This document shows positions 50,229 through 59,785 of a stretch of DNA of 64,000 bases, piece after piece. Each line of letters starts with the position of its first letter. Positions within the stretch are counted from its first letter, which is position 1. Below the pieces are notes generated by a model, which was not told where the DNA came from, did no database searches, and saw nothing but the letters and a program-made list of their open reading frames with translations. The position numbers were made by a program, and so were the translations under genes. Origin of the DNA: Yamadazyma tenuis (Eukaryota > Ascomycota > Pichiomycetes > Serinales > Debaryomycetaceae); contig NC_089464.1 in assembly GCF_029203305.1 (NCBI RefSeq), positions 372,001 to 436,000 of the forward strand, given 5' to 3'.

Positions 50229-51908
50229 TTAACGTGTATCAAAAACAAATTGATCCCATGTCTTTTCACAAATCTCTAAGAACTTCTTCTTATCTTTAGC
50301 AAAGTCATTAACTTCAACAGAGGGTATGTTGTTATCATCATCATTATTATTATTATCATTATCACTGTTATTAGTTGTAGAAGCATTTGTGGCTTCAGAA
50401 GACTCGAGCTTACCCAGTTCCTTGGATTTGTCAGACTTTTCTTTATCTGGCTTGTTCCCGGTATCGTGGAATATTCTAAAATTGAATACTTTTTCGTTCA
50501 TAAAGTTAATAGAACCAAAAATATCATCTTTACTGCCGAAAAGTGCATTGTGCTCAGAATACTTTTCCTCCATTTCTCTCAATTCGTCTTCTGAAACCGG
50601 GGATCGGTCGTCCTCGATGAATCTTTTCATGTTCAGAGTGTAATCGAAGAATTCCTTTTGAGCCGATAATGGTTGGGATTTGAGTGGGGCATCTTTAATG
50701 AGATCTCCATGATACACATCAATGACTTTTGATGGTCCTTTTTTTGGCACCAGTTGCATTGAGGGATGATTGCATTTACTGAGAGTTTGTTGTGAGCCAG
50801 AAGATGGCCCCAAAGCTTGTTGTGACTGAGCTAGGGCCTGTGCTCGGGCTTGGGCTTGGGCTTGGGCTTGAGCCTGGGCTTGGGCTTGAGCCTGGGCTTG
50901 GGCTTCAGCCTGGGCTTGTACTTGAACTTGAGCCTGGGCTTGTACTTGAGCTTGAGCTTGAGCTTGTATTGGCCCGCTCAGAAAGTGCTGTGATTGAAGA
51001 GGAGGGAGAAATGGATAAACTCTGGTGTAGGTGTTTGCAGATGGCTGTGGTGTATACTGCTGATAATAATATCTTGACCTTGGGAAGAAAGGAGACGTTG
51101 TTGTATAAGGATGCTGAGGTATCACCCTCACTCTCTTTTTCAGGTTATATGGTGATGATTTATGGGGGGTCAAGTAGGTTGGAAACTTGACGTTAGAAAT
51201 AGGAGTGGTCTGGAATTTCTTGGATGGATTGACTTTGAACTTGCTTATCAAAGGAGCTGATTGAATCATCGGCTTGGGATTAATGGAAATATCCATACTC
51301 AACGGAGCTGGAACATGACTTCTCTTCAATCCTCTTCCAGATACTGGAGCGGAAAGCTTGTCGTCGAGGGATGGGGAGGTACTTGTCGTAGTCTTGACTA
51401 CTTTAATATCAGCTTCAAAGGAAGAGCCTTTTCCGGAGTTAGATTCCTCCTTATTCGTTGTGTTTTCATCATCACCATTATACGTTTGTGTACTATTTTC
51501 TTCATTTTGACCTGGTGATACATCATCATCATCAGTACCCGAATTTCGGGCTGCTATCAAGTGCTTTTGTTGGAGTTGAATTTGTTGTGAGAGTTTCATG
51601 GTGCTTCTCATTTCGTCACTCAACTGGGACAATCCAGGGCTAACGATTCGTAAGGCCAAGTCAGAGTTTTTATCTTTAGTATAATTTACTTTCACATGAG
51701 TAATCTTTCCGCCTGACGACTCAGTAGTTTGTTTGGGAGCAGGGTCTTGAGTGGAATCCAGTGACGTGGTATTGTAAGAACCGGAGGAATTATCATCGGG
51801 GTTAATAGCCGACCTTGATATGTTCATGTCTGATAAGTTCAAAGAAGTTGGTCTATGACGTTCACTGGTCACTTTTATCGAAACAGTATCTACTTCACCG
51901 GGGGACAT
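50229..51908 (-). CDS. Unrecognised protein with Gln-Ala repeat tract, possible regulator
   Basis: 559 residues, mostly disordered. Ser/Thr/Asn-rich N-terminus (1-180), a basic segment with SPYNLKKRVRV (about 250-262), aromatic/Pro-rich part (265-310), a Gln-Ala dipeptide tract (about 314-360), and a more ordered C-terminal part (about 395-480: FFDYTLNMKRFIEDD, then NEKVFNFRIFHD). The extreme end after an Asn/Asp run (about 525-559) has FLEICEKTWDQFVF. This layout and the 1-kb upstream region recall transcription regulators, but I recognise no DNA-binding domain and give no name. The ordered C-terminal blocks are the best material for finding orthologues. Its 3' end is 88 bp from the AFG3 start, both on the minus strand. 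Confidence 0.8.
   Translation of the reverse strand: MSPGEVDTVSIKVTSERHRPTSLNLSDMNISRSAINPDDNSSGSYNTTSLDSTQDPAPKQTTESSGGKITHVKVNYTKDKNSDLALRIVSPGLSQLSDEMRSTMKLSQQIQLQQKHLIAARNSGTDDDDVSPGQNEENSTQTYNGDDENTTNKEESNSGKGSSFEADIKVVKTTTSTSPSLDDKLSAPVSGRGLKRSHVPAPLSMDISINPKPMIQSAPLISKFKVNPSKKFQTTPISNVKFPTYLTPHKSSPYNLKKRVRVIPQHPYTTTSPFFPRSRYYYQQYTPQPSANTYTRVYPFLPPLQSQHFLSGPIQAQAQAQVQAQAQVQVQAQAEAQAQAQAQAQAQAQAQAQARAQALAQSQQALGPSSGSQQTLSKCNHPSMQLVPKKGPSKVIDVYHGDLIKDAPLKSQPLSAQKEFFDYTLNMKRFIEDDRSPVSEDELREMEEKYSEHNALFGSKDDIFGSINFMNEKVFNFRIFHDTGNKPDKEKSDKSKELGKLESSEATNASTTNNSDNDNNNNDDDNNIPSVEVNDFAKDKKKFLEICEKTWDQFVFDTR
50829..50969 (-). repeat. Gln-Ala dipeptide-encoding hexamer repeat
   Basis: About 47 residues of alternating Gln and Ala/Val, encoded by 6-bp units read as CAAGCC/CAGGCT on the minus strand. 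The interleaved synonymous units suggest repeated slippage. Length polymorphism between strains is likely. Confidence 0.9.
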
Positions 51909-52921
51909 TGTAGAAGAAGGACCAGCAAGTTGAAAAAATAAAATTGGTTATAGGATTCAATCAATAAGAAAATAATAGGTAGTGAATATTTCACGTTTCA
52001 AACAATGGACAAGGTGGAATGTGTGATAAAGAATGAGGTTGGATAATAAACCAAAATTGTATATGGGACACAGCGATGCAATGAACAACAATAACTTCTG
52101 GCGACGTGTGTGTTGTTAGTGCCAGCAAAAAAATATCGCTTAGTTAGATATAGTGTGAATGTATTCCCCTTTCTCGATGGTTTGTCTTAAAAGATACGTC
52201 TAGTTTATGCGTACGCTGGCTTCAAAAGAATGTGAATAAAGGCTTGAACCTGAATCAGAAGCTTAGTTTTCACGTAAAGTGTAGCTTTTGACAAGGACTT
52301 TTGTTAGATAAATTCAATAACAAAGCCTTTAAAATTATAAATTATTCGAGCTTTGGCTGCCCTATTATGTATTATACCAGGAAATTTTCGCTGTGGGAAA
52401 AAATGTACGTGGGCGGTCGAATTATAAGATGATACAATGGAAGATCTTTTAGTCTTGCAGGTTGTGATGTGGTAATGTTAAACGCGATAGGGCACAAGCG
52501 GATTTCTAGAAATGTTACCAGGGTAAAAATGATGAGAGGCGTGTAGCGGCGTAAGTGGAAGATCGTTTTTCAGTATCTTGTACAAATCTGATGAGAGCAA
52601 GAAGGGTAAGCATGATGTTTGGTAGGTATTATTTCCACAAGACAGTGGGTGTGGATATTATGTAGAATTCCGGCCATGAAAGAAAATTTCATTTGGCAAG
52701 GAGTGTGTTACAAAGGTCAATTTGGTGCACATTTTTTGGTGGAACATTGTAGTGCATCGAGTCCTACATAGATGTAAATAAGGTATATCGCGCACTATAG
52801 AAATGTTTCAGTGTTTTCCTGTAGAGACGAGACGATATAAAAAGTGTCTAATTTACGTTAAGAGTTTTATTTGCAACTAAATAACAGAAGAAAGCCAAAT
52901 TGTATACAAAAGAGTTCTCGA
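51909..52921. other. Long promoter region of the Gln-Ala protein, 1 kb
   Basis: No gene found on either strand. TATA-like GATATAAAAAG near 52833 reads plus and has no ORF after it. Length is unusual for this compact window and suggests a regulated gene. A TGTAAATA at 52773 is not in any sense 3' UTR. Confidence 0.5.
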
Positions 52922-54142
52922 TCATCCACTAAAGTTCTCCCAACCCTTCATTCTAGGTAAGTTCTTCACGGTGTGGAACTTTTTTGTGCAAGAATAATCC
53001 TTCCAGGTAAAATCATCTTTAGGATCACAAGCACATCTCTTCGCTTTTCTAATTTCGGGGTCAACTGGACAATTGTTGAATGGAACATGGAAGTATCCAA
53101 CGTCGTCAAAGAAGTGGATCTCGTCTTTGTTTAAGAACAATGCTGCAGCAATCGAGTGCACGGGAGCATCCCCCCATCTTTCGTAAAAGAACCCACCAGC
53201 TTTATCCAAATGGTCGAAATATGCTCTATAAGCATCGGATCTCCAGAAGTTCAAATCGGCAACCTCAAAGTTAGACCAGAAATGGCATCCGTTATAAGTT
53301 TCACCTCCATCGGAAGATAACCATTCCAACATATTGTCCTTGGCTAAGTATTGTTGGTTGTTCTTGATGAATTCCTTGGTAGTATCCCATAATGTTGGAA
53401 TTGTTTCCTTATATTCAGGCAAAGTGATAGTGAAAGAATATCTTTTCTTATTATCCTTCATGAACTTGAAAATATCGTAATCAACGTCACAGAAGATATT
53501 GATATCTGGTTCAACTCTCCAATAGTATTCATATTCATCTAACAATGGATGTCTCCAGAAGAAACCGGATTCGTATCTACACATGTGTCTGTAAGGAACA
53601 GACCCACCATAGATCACCTTCTTCTCGACCATCTTTTCTCTACCCTCAGCAGCCTTAGCTTGGTCAATCCAATCGGGGTAAGACCATTGTTCTTTGGGGA
53701 TAAGACCGTATTTGGTTGTACCACTAACAATAGAGCTGGTAGTTTCCTTAAACTCATCGGTGAATTCTTCATCGTTCAAAAACACCCAGTCGTAGTGGAA
53801 TTTACCATTGAATCTATCTTCCACTTGTCTAATAGATTTCAACAAACCGTATAAATCTGAGTTTCTGGCCAAAGAAACAAAGGTCGCCTTAATTTTTTCA
53901 CCGGGAACTGGGACTAATTTTTCAGCTCCGACTGTTTGTTGAACAGCCTTTACTGGTGATGAACCAGGAGAAACTTCCTTGGTATCCTTACTGGCGGCAT
54001 CAGATTTTGGAGCGTCTGAAGCTGGTTTTGCTGTAGGTGTCAGGTAACTTGATCCTGTGGACAAAATGTACCCACAAACAATCAATAATAAGGCGAATAC
54101 AGCGAATCTAATGATTCTAGCATTTGACCTCGAAGAACTCAT
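52922..54142 (-). CDS. KRE2/MNT1-family alpha-1,2-mannosyltransferase (copy 1)
   Basis: 406 residues, type II Golgi protein: cytosolic basic tail, one membrane anchor (about 11-30), Ser/Pro/Ala-rich stem (to about 85) and a GT15 catalytic domain. Diagnostic blocks are ATFVSLARNSDLYGLL, YDWVFLNDEEFTDEFK, YRHMCRYESGFFWRHPLL, and YNGCHFWSNFEVADLNFWRS with the nucleophile-type Glu. Several Cys of the lumenal domain are kept. The enzyme adds alpha-1,2-mannose to O-linked and N-linked chains. A second, longer copy lies upstream on the same strand, as with the adjacent MNT1 and MNT2 of Candida albicans, so this is likely one of that pair; which one is not decidable here. Confidence 0.93.
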   Translation of the reverse strand: MSSSRSNARIIRFAVFALLLIVCGYILSTGSSYLTPTAKPASDAPKSDAASKDTKEVSPGSSPVKAVQQTVGAEKLVPVPGEKIKATFVSLARNSDLYGLLKSIRQVEDRFNGKFHYDWVFLNDEEFTDEFKETTSSIVSGTTKYGLIPKEQWSYPDWIDQAKAAEGREKMVEKKVIYGGSVPYRHMCRYESGFFWRHPLLDEYEYYWRVEPDINIFCDVDYDIFKFMKDNKKRYSFTITLPEYKETIPTLWDTTKEFIKNNQQYLAKDNMLEWLSSDGGETYNGCHFWSNFEVADLNFWRSDAYRAYFDHLDKAGGFFYERWGDAPVHSIAAALFLNKDEIHFFDDVGYFHVPFNNCPVDPEIRKAKRCACDPKDDFTWKDYSCTKKFHTVKNLPRMKGWENFSG

Positions 54143-55204
54143 ATTCAGATGGTGTTCACAGAAAGAATAAACCCAAACTCGTAGAGTAGAAATGAAAGAG
54201 TAAAAATCGGGGGTTGAAATATGAAGAACTTTAACGTGTTAAGTTACAAGCAAAAAAATGCGAAGCATATTTTTTCACGAAACACGAATTTTTATAATTT
54301 TTTCTTACCTGGCATGGCGTAAGTCACCACCTTGCGATAACCGGATGTGTATTGACTGCCTCTATTATACACAACTTAGAGTTTTAAGCATCGTACCTAC
54401 CGAATATACACCCTGTACTGCATGTATTTGAGGTCTGGCAGCTATCTACGTGATTTTAAAATCTCAGCCTTGCAGAATCTCATGCTAAAAATCCACAATG
54501 ATAGCAGCTTATGAAGTAGATGACAGATGCTAGTAACAACTTTTGTAGACATTAAGAGATCCTACTTCGTTATTTCCGCCATACATTAAGTGGAGTAAAT
54601 ATGCGAAAGCCACCTGCAGATAGTATAACTGTGAGAGATAATGAACACGTAGGATATTTAAGGATTGGCTGCAAATGAGCCCAGGGTCGGCTTGAAAGTG
54701 ATCCCACACGGAAATATATCATCAAACGTATTGTTCACAAGTCTCTTCGAATGTGAAAGCTTCTCCCAGGTATTGCCATCTCCAAGCTTGTAACAATAGC
54801 AGCCAGGCCATCCAGGTTAGAAAGGCACGATATTTACTTTGAATTTTGCGGCGCGTTCCTACAAAAGGCTAGATAGAAGCCCTGTAACCACTGCTTCTAC
54901 AAGAACGGTGGTGATGGGCGCAGTATCAAACACATTTCCAGCTCTTATAACATTTCAGTGAATGGCAAGCGAATCTTTCGCCGTTTTTAGAGAGCTTGCT
55001 TTGTTGTCGTCTTTATTCCCTGGTTTGTTTGGTTACTCTCACGCGCACATGAAACTTGCCCAGCCATTTGTATCTGCAGCCTACGATAGAAGATACCCTC
55101 GGCCGTTTGCTGCGACAGTAGTCACAGTAAAAGCAGTCCCAACTTAATTATACGAGTGTGTCCCTTGTCAATTCACTACTTGTCTCTAGAAATAATATTA
55201 ATCA
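54143..55204. other. Intergenic region between the two KRE2-family genes, 1.06 kb
   Basis: Promoter of copy 1 and 3' end of copy 2. A 61-codon frame at 54962-55147 starts with ATG but has no recognisable features and is not called. No repeats that would mark the duplication boundary are obvious. Confidence 0.5.
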
Positions 55205-56659
55205 CTACTGGTAATCAACCCATTCTTTAGGCCTCTCCAATTTCATCACGTCGTAGTATTTCTTTCCACAGGAGTATCCTCTGAAAGTAAAGTCGCTGTC
55301 AGGATTGCAGTGACATTTATGTTCGAATCTGAAATCTGGATTTAAGGGGCATTGTGTATAAACACCATGATTGTAGCCAACATCATCAAAATAATGGATC
55401 TCATCTTTGTTCAAGAATAGAGCAGCAGCGATGGAATGGATTGGGGCATCACCCCATCTTTCGTAAAAGAAACCACCTGTTTTATCCAAGTAGTCAAAAT
55501 ATGCTCTGTAAGCATCGGATCTCCAGAAGTTCAAATCAGCAACCTCAAAGTTAGACCAGAAATGACACAAATTATAGGTTTCTCCATTGTCGTTGGAAAT
55601 GAAGTCCATCAAATTATTTGGAGCAAGATATTCACTGTGTTCTTTGATGAAGTTTTTGGTATGTTCCCATAAGGTTGGAATAGTTTTTTCGAATTCATGG
55701 ATCGAAATAGTGAAACCGTATCTCTTTTTATTGTCTCTCATGAACTTGAATAAATCATAGTCCAAATCACAGTGTATTTGAATACCGGGTTCAACTCTCC
55801 AATACCAATCATAGTCGTCTAACAAAGGACTTCTCCAGAAAAATCCAGATTCAAACCGACACATGTGACGGTAACTTTCACTATCACCATAGATGATTTT
55901 AGCTGCCTTCATATCTTCCCGAGACTTAGCAGCCTTTTCCAAGTCAACCCATTCAGGATAAGACCAATGCTCTTTAGGAATTAACCCATACTTGGTTTTA
56001 CCACTCACAATGGATGTAGTCAATCTTTTGAATTCATCGGTGAACTCTTCATCGTTTAAAAACACCCAGTCATAATTGAACTTCCGGTTGAAACGATCTT
56101 CCACTCTTCTAATAGATTTAATCAATTCATACATCTCAGAGTTCCTGGCCAAGGTAACAAATGTTGCACGAATATCTTTATCTTTGCCAATGTAGTCTGG
56201 TGCTGGAGGTGCAGGAACGATGACGTTTCCATTAGAATCCTTGACCACCTTGACTTCCTCGACTTCATTGCTTTTGGTGTTATCTCCTTTGGCAGCAACA
56301 AGCCTATCTTGTTCTACTTGAGGAGTTTTATTGGAATCTTTGTTGGCGCTATTATCGACAGCAGCGCTGTCTTCTTTCACTTGTTCGATTTGAGCTAACG
56401 CCAACTGTGCTTCTTTCTGGGGGTCTTTTATTGGGTCCAGGACACCCCCAAAGCTATTCTGAAGCTTTTCCCGAACCACATCACCTAAAGAGACACCAGC
56501 AATACTAGCATCCTCGTCTTTGGGAATATAATTGTGAACAATTTCATTTGTTGAAGTATCGACGTAAACGACTTTTGGTCTCGCTATAACAGAGACAAAA
56601 TATACCAACAAGAGGGCACCGAGTATGGCCGTAATTCTTACAACTGGAAGTCTGGCCAT
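55205..56659 (-). CDS. KRE2/MNT1-family alpha-1,2-mannosyltransferase (copy 2)
   Basis: 484 residues. Same layout as copy 1, but with a much longer stem (about 35-165: acidic and Lys/Val/Asn-rich) between the membrane anchor (about 9-27) and the GT15 domain. Blocks are ATFVTLARNSEMYELI, YDWVFLNDEEFTDEFK, and YNLCHFWSNFEVADLNFWRS with the catalytic Glu. The two catalytic domains are close, and parts of the DNA are almost identical to copy 1 (58 of 60 bases at 55501-55560 versus 53221-53280). Stem length is the main difference and may place the two at different Golgi depths. Upstream it faces the U6/NPL4 region. Confidence 0.93.
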   Translation of the reverse strand: MARLPVVRITAILGALLLVYFVSVIARPKVVYVDTSTNEIVHNYIPKDEDASIAGVSLGDVVREKLQNSFGGVLDPIKDPQKEAQLALAQIEQVKEDSAAVDNSANKDSNKTPQVEQDRLVAAKGDNTKSNEVEEVKVVKDSNGNVIVPAPPAPDYIGKDKDIRATFVTLARNSEMYELIKSIRRVEDRFNRKFNYDWVFLNDEEFTDEFKRLTTSIVSGKTKYGLIPKEHWSYPEWVDLEKAAKSREDMKAAKIIYGDSESYRHMCRFESGFFWRSPLLDDYDWYWRVEPGIQIHCDLDYDLFKFMRDNKKRYGFTISIHEFEKTIPTLWEHTKNFIKEHSEYLAPNNLMDFISNDNGETYNLCHFWSNFEVADLNFWRSDAYRAYFDYLDKTGGFFYERWGDAPIHSIAAALFLNKDEIHYFDDVGYNHGVYTQCPLNPDFRFEHKCHCNPDSDFTFRGYSCGKKYYDVMKLERPKEWVDYQ

Positions 56660-57202
56660 GTTATTCGTTAGTGCCGGAAGAGCAATGACCGGAAACGAAG
56701 TTGTAAGAACGAAATTAGATTCAGGTCAATTTTTGGGTTTGCGTTTGAGGTGTTTTCTCCAATATCGTTTTGGGTACGCGCGCGACTGGTCTTTGTCTTC
56801 AACTCACGCTGTGGTGAAAGTATTTTAACTGAAAAATCGGGGATGGGCGTAAGCCCCTTGGGTGAAACTAGATACGTAAAGCACGGCGAAAATCTGGACC
56901 CCCTGCTAGGAAAAAGTAAATATCTTTATTGTCATTATTATTTCATCTTCTAAAAAATATTGAATCCTCACTTTAGTAGGCGAACCCTTTAAAACTGCCT
57001 TAATGTCGCAAGTGTGCGTTGTATCCAAAACTTCGAGCAGCGCACACCATAGAAGCACGTCCCTGAGGGCGAAAAATGTGTCGGTGCTACACAGAAACTG
57101 CGGTCCGAGATTTGCCCTGCCTGTATCGAAGAGGCGCACAAGTAATACTCTACACCATAAATGAAACGCACGAAGTCATATTAAAATAATTGCAGCGCCC
57201 CA
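56660..57202. other. Promoter region of KRE2 copy 2 and downstream flank of U6
   Basis: No gene is visible. Frames crossing the area lack ATG starts or features. The right edge adjoins the extragenic B box of the U6 gene. Confidence 0.5.
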
Positions 57203-57213
57203 AGATTCGAACT
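57203..57213 (-). promoter_or_regulatory. Extragenic B box of the U6 snRNA gene
   Basis: On the minus strand AGTTCGAATCT matches the Pol III B-box consensus GGTTCGANTCC in 9 of 11 positions. It lies 81 bp beyond the U6 T-tract. In Saccharomyces the SNR6 B block likewise sits outside the gene, about 120 bp past the terminator, and binds TFIIIC. The surrounding sequence does not fold as a tRNA. Confidence 0.7.
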
Positions 57214-57294
57214 GAATATCCAAAGAGGGTGAGTTACTATGTCCACAAGTTCCTGAATAAGCAAGAGGAAATTCATATGAAGAAAGACTTTATG

Positions 57295-57302
57295 AAAAAA
57301 AA
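57295..57302 (-). terminator. Pol III T-tract terminator of U6
   Basis: Eight T residues on the minus strand directly after the U6 body. Confidence 0.85.
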
Positions 57303-57406
57303 CGTTAAATCTCTTTGTAAAGCGTGTCATCTTTATGCAAGGACAATGCTAATCTTCTCTGTATTGTTATATTTGACAAATGTACTATCACGAGGATAGT
57401 ACGAAC
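57299..57406 (-). ncRNA. SNR6: U6 spliceosomal snRNA
   Basis: About 108 nt on the minus strand. The 5' end GTTCGTACTATC forms a perfect hairpin (GTACTATC pairs with GATAGTAC). Then come the invariant ACAGAGA box (57356-57362), the catalytic AGC triad (57348-57350), a TTGCATAAAGATGACACGC internal-stem-loop region and ACAAAGAGATTT, ending in a run of eight T (57295-57302), the Pol III terminator. ACAGAGA base-pairs with the 5' splice site, and AGC with U2 to form the catalytic core. An AAATATT at about -20 to -26 may be the TATA element. The downstream B box completes the promoter. The exact 3' end within the T run is an estimate. U6 and NPL4 diverge with 117 bp between the U6 start and the NPL4 ATG. 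Confidence 0.93.
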
Positions 57407-57510
57407 ATTTGTTTCTAAGGAACCTAATATTTGAAAATGAGAAATGATGTATTTGCTTTATGCACGACTTTGTCTGAAGGTGCGGAATAAGGCTCTAGCA
57501 GGTTTGATCG

Positions 57511-57546
57511 ATGGCAAACAACTATGATATTGCGATTCAGATCTAA
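57511..57546 (+). other. Upstream ORF overlapping the NPL4 start
   Basis: An ATG at 57511 opens 11 codons in the +1 frame, ending at 57546, past the NPL4 ATG at 57524. It would reduce initiation at NPL4 unless the transcript starts after 57511. Confidence 0.35.
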
Positions 57547-59230
57547 ACAAGGTACTTTTAGAGTAAGTGTCGATGACAATGATATGTTTCTGACAGCTGT
57601 GAATCTGGTACTTGCAAAAATTGACTGCGATATTTCTAGTTTGTACATTTCTAACAGACCCAATGACAAGGGAAGTCCAGCACAAGAACTCATCGATCAG
57701 ACAATTTCACTGTTGAACTTGAAAAATGGCGACATGTTATACGCCAATTATGAAGAAAGGGACTCTGGAATATCTGATGTACAGACTGGAACTGCATCTA
57801 TCTCAATTTCTAATTCAAGAACTACTGCAGTGCCAACTGTATCTTCTACTTCTTCATCAGTTAAACAGAATGAACTAGCAGTGGATAAGTTACTTGACAG
57901 TCAAGACGGCTTGATTCCAAGAAGTAAGTCTTCTATGTGTCGCCATGGTGATAAAGGAATGTGTGAATTTTGTTCACCATTGCCTCCCTGGGATAAAGAA
58001 TACAAGGAAAAGAATGGTATAAAACACTTGTCATTCTATGCTTATTTGAAAGAGATCAACGAAAATAAAAACAACAAGAATAATGCCACCAGCTATATGT
58101 CTCCCTTGGATAATCCTTCGTACAAAGTCAATAAGAATTGTCCATCAGGACACTTGCCGTATCCTAAAGGGATTTGTTCTAAATGCCAACCACCAGTTAT
58201 TACCTTACAACAACAGAGCTTTAGAATGGTAGATCATGTGGAGTTTAGTGATTCTCAAGTATTGAACCGATTCATTGATAGCTGGAGGTTGAGTGGAACT
58301 CAGAGGTTTGGTTACTTATATGGTTCATATGAACCTTTTGATCAAGTTCCTTTAGGAATCAAAGCGAAAGTTGAGTTCATTTACGAACCTCCACAGGCTT
58401 GTGAATTGGACGGGATTACATTAATTCCGTGGGAGAATGAAGAGGCTATTGATGCATTGGCAGCAGAACTTAACTTGTATAAAGTCGGTGTGATTTTCAC
58501 CGACTTGACTGACTCGGGTTTGAAAAATGGTAGTGTTTTGTGTAAAAGACACAAAGACAGTTATTTTTTGACCAATATTGAAGTGGCAATGGCCGCTAGA
58601 AACCAATTAAAATATGCATACTCCACTAAATATTCCAATGATCGGAAGTTTTCATCGAGGTTCGTAACTTGTGTGGTTTCAGGAGGGTTGAATGGTGAGA
58701 TTGAACCAAGATCGTATCAAGTTTCGGTCAATGCTGAAGCCTTATTGGAAGCGGATATAGTCACCACATCAACCCAGCCTTCTATGATGTACATCAACGA
58801 ATCCAATGACACCCGATATGTTCCAGATGTGTTTTACTCCAAAATAAATGAATATGGATTGGAAGTTAAAACAAATGCAAAGCCTGCATTTCCCGTTGAT
58901 TACCTATTGGTCACTTTACTGGATGCTATGCCTAAAGAACCCAAACCGTTTTTCACATCTAACAGTTTTGTAATTGAACATAGAGACTTCTTGGGAGAAC
59001 TCCAAAACTTAAAGGCTTTATTCAATCACTTGAATAATGATATTGGTGATGGATCTGTATTACTCGACTTCCACCTTTTAGCCTACTTATTAAGTACCCA
59101 CATCTTGCAAGAACATGAAGAGAAATTGTTGGTGCAATTTGTGAAAGAACGCACCCAGGATGCATACTTAAAGCTTGTAGAGAGTCCTGGATGGATGAGT
59201 TTGATAACTATTTTAGAGCAAGGTTCTTAG
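57524..59230 (+). CDS. NPL4: Cdc48 cofactor Npl4
   Basis: 568 residues (Saccharomyces Npl4 has 580). An N-terminal ubiquitin-like UBX-type fold (1-85), zinc-finger region with SSMCRHGDKGMCEFCSPLPPWDKE and a second Cys/His set (HLPYPKGICSKC), then an MPN-like core (about 230-480: FGYLYGSYEPFDQVPLGIKAKVEFIYEPPQ). The helical tail ends SPGWMSLITILEQGS, matching the family end. Npl4 pairs with Ufd1 to feed ubiquitinated substrates to Cdc48 in ERAD and elsewhere. The ATG at 57524 gives the family start MILRFRSKQG. It is divergent from U6, with only 117 bp between, so the two share promoter space. Confidence 0.97.
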   Translation: MILRFRSKQGTFRVSVDDNDMFLTAVNLVLAKIDCDISSLYISNRPNDKGSPAQELIDQTISLLNLKNGDMLYANYEERDSGISDVQTGTASISISNSRTTAVPTVSSTSSSVKQNELAVDKLLDSQDGLIPRSKSSMCRHGDKGMCEFCSPLPPWDKEYKEKNGIKHLSFYAYLKEINENKNNKNNATSYMSPLDNPSYKVNKNCPSGHLPYPKGICSKCQPPVITLQQQSFRMVDHVEFSDSQVLNRFIDSWRLSGTQRFGYLYGSYEPFDQVPLGIKAKVEFIYEPPQACELDGITLIPWENEEAIDALAAELNLYKVGVIFTDLTDSGLKNGSVLCKRHKDSYFLTNIEVAMAARNQLKYAYSTKYSNDRKFSSRFVTCVVSGGLNGEIEPRSYQVSVNAEALLEADIVTTSTQPSMMYINESNDTRYVPDVFYSKINEYGLEVKTNAKPAFPVDYLLVTLLDAMPKEPKPFFTSNSFVIEHRDFLGELQNLKALFNHLNNDIGDGSVLLDFHLLAYLLSTHILQEHEEKLLVQFVKERTQDAYLKLVESPGWMSLITILEQGS

Positions 59231-59785
59231 GAGTAGCTTCTTTTAATACATAAAGTTCATTGCGAGTCATTTGCAGCAAAAAACGATCCATATATTAGAT
59301 CACTAGAATAAATTGATTAAAATACCTAATAAAAGCTTTCAAGAGAGACTGACCAAACTATGTTTGTAGAACTATCCCAGTATACTTTACTTATCTTCAA
59401 ATGAAGATTCAATGATGTACACTACCAAGGTCTATATTATCTCAAAACTTTTCATCGAGTATCAAATCTATCTTTAACTTTTGATTCCCTTGCGTAATTT
59501 TGAATCAGAAAAGACTACTAGATATATCGGTAAGATGTTGTTATGTAGCAGAGGATCTTACTGTCCTCATCAATCTACATTACAATCAAAACTTAATATA
59601 TTCGCAGCAAGTCTTAGAATTTCGAAGACCTTCTAAATCATTTTGGCGTGCGTGCACCGCCCTTTGGTGAGGAAAATTTTTAAAGTAGCAGCTCAGCAGT
59701 GGCAGCAGCCAAATTTTTCATTAAGATAGACAACGTCTTTTTTAGATTAAACTACCCATAAATCAAAAGACAAGTACAGATAAAT
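59231..59785. other. Promoter region of SSE1, 555 bp
   Basis: Also holds the NPL4 3' end. A GAA/TTC-rich patch near 59620 resembles heat-shock elements, but its spacing is not canonical. GC-rich bits occur near 59645-59670. No gene is visible. Confidence 0.45.

Noticed and set aside
52529..52591. C-box-like ATGATGA and D-box-like CTGA, possible C/D snoRNA
   Set aside because: Spacing is short and the flanks do not pair into a terminal stem.
54962..55147. 61-codon ATG frame between the KRE2-family genes
   Set aside because: No recognisable domain. It sits in a promoter and its length is within chance for this stretch.
57190..57260. tRNA-like T-arm (GTTCGAATC) on the minus strand
   Set aside because: No matching acceptor stem or A box. 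It is better explained as the B box downstream of the U6 gene.
57508..57520. Rpn4/PACE-like GATGGCAAA before NPL4
   Set aside because: One mismatch from GGTGGCAAA and only 13 bp from the ATG; likely chance.
59600..59640. Heat-shock element upstream of SSE1
   Set aside because: GAA and TTC triplets are present but not at the required 2-bp spacing.
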